DNA from: an uncultured Sulfitobacter sp.
GTDB taxonomy: Bacteria > Pseudomonadota > Alphaproteobacteria > Rhodobacterales > Rhodobacteraceae
Assembly (NCBI GenBank): GCA_947502265.1
Contig: CANMZB010000011.1
Location: 85,068 to 149,067 of the forward strand
Length of the DNA: 64,000 nucleotides
Reading direction: 5' to 3'
Part shown: positions 63,943 through 64,000 of the stretch, in pieces
Numbering within the stretch: the stretch's first letter is position 1
Layout of the letters: every line of letters starts with the position of its first letter
Program-made: the position numbers and the translations under genes
Notes under the pieces: generated by a model
Told to the model about the DNA's origin: nothing
What the model saw: only the letters and a program-made list of their open reading frames with translations
Database searches by the model: none

Positions 63943-64000
63943 AACCAGAATATTACTGTTGCGGCGAGAGCGATTGCTGACAGGAAGACCTTTGGGCATC

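Overview
The window is a high-GC alphaproteobacterial chromosome segment from the Rhodobacterales (Roseobacter group). The case rests on gene content and order: hflK-hflC-degP, an FdVI-type [2Fe-2S] ferredoxin, a condensing (Shemin-type) 5-aminolevulinate synthase close in sequence to Rhodobacter HemA, a SAM-II riboswitch before metZ, FolE2, a DUF1127 protein, the split glyQ/glyS genes with a small gene between them, and an aa3-type ctaD. Genus and species cannot be fixed from the window alone.

Layout. 1-6.3 kb: rpiA, gor, hflKC and a Do-family protease. 6.3-8 kb: a PG-binding lipoprotein, a ferredoxin, then a gene-poor stretch holding a strong hairpin and copy 1 of a structured repeat. 8-18 kb: purD/xseA divergent, a NuoE-NuoF fusion (formate dehydrogenase beta type), a periplasmic rhodanese, a lytic transglycosylase, ftsY, a DMT transporter and yciB. 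18-25 kb: a GST, riboswitch-controlled metZ, folE2, DUF1127, trkH and a large SPOR/PG-binding protein whose protease domain has lost its triad. 25-32 kb: glyQ, a membrane-anchored protein with a triplicated start region, glyS with an AT-rich insert and a PPDK-like protein. 32-36 kb: a cell-wall hydrolase, folB-folP and a DMT transporter. 36-51 kb: ilvC opposite two Lrp/AsnC regulators, a class V aminotransferase, an M20 peptidase, copy 3 of the repeat, hemA, a RodZ-like protein, ispG, a UbiH-type hydroxylase, a HAD nucleotidase, a GntR regulator, an MshEN-glycosyltransferase, carA and yqeY. 52-55.2 kb: copy 2 of the repeat and a graveyard of four broken transposase genes (IS110, IS5, IS630, IS5), the last apparently nested in the IS630 remnant. 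55-62 kb: ctaD, a histidine kinase/response regulator pair, lipB, a FrnE-like thiol oxidoreductase and a third PG-binding protein. 62-64 kb: tRNA-Leu(GAG) followed by a foreign-looking module (HGG-type zinc-motif protein, helper protein, replication-type HTH gene with a nonsense codon, iteron-like repeats) that runs off the window.

Most of the segment is core metabolism: folate (folE2, folB, folP), haem, isoprenoid and ubiquinone precursors, methionine, branched-chain amino acids, purine and carbamoyl phosphate, translation, and envelope quality control. The best leads are the three-copy structured repeat, the tandem start-codon repeat before the gene between glyQ and glyS, the catalytically dead HtrA-like protein, the PPDK-like protein with a diverged nucleotide-binding half, and the iteron-bearing element beside tRNA-Leu.
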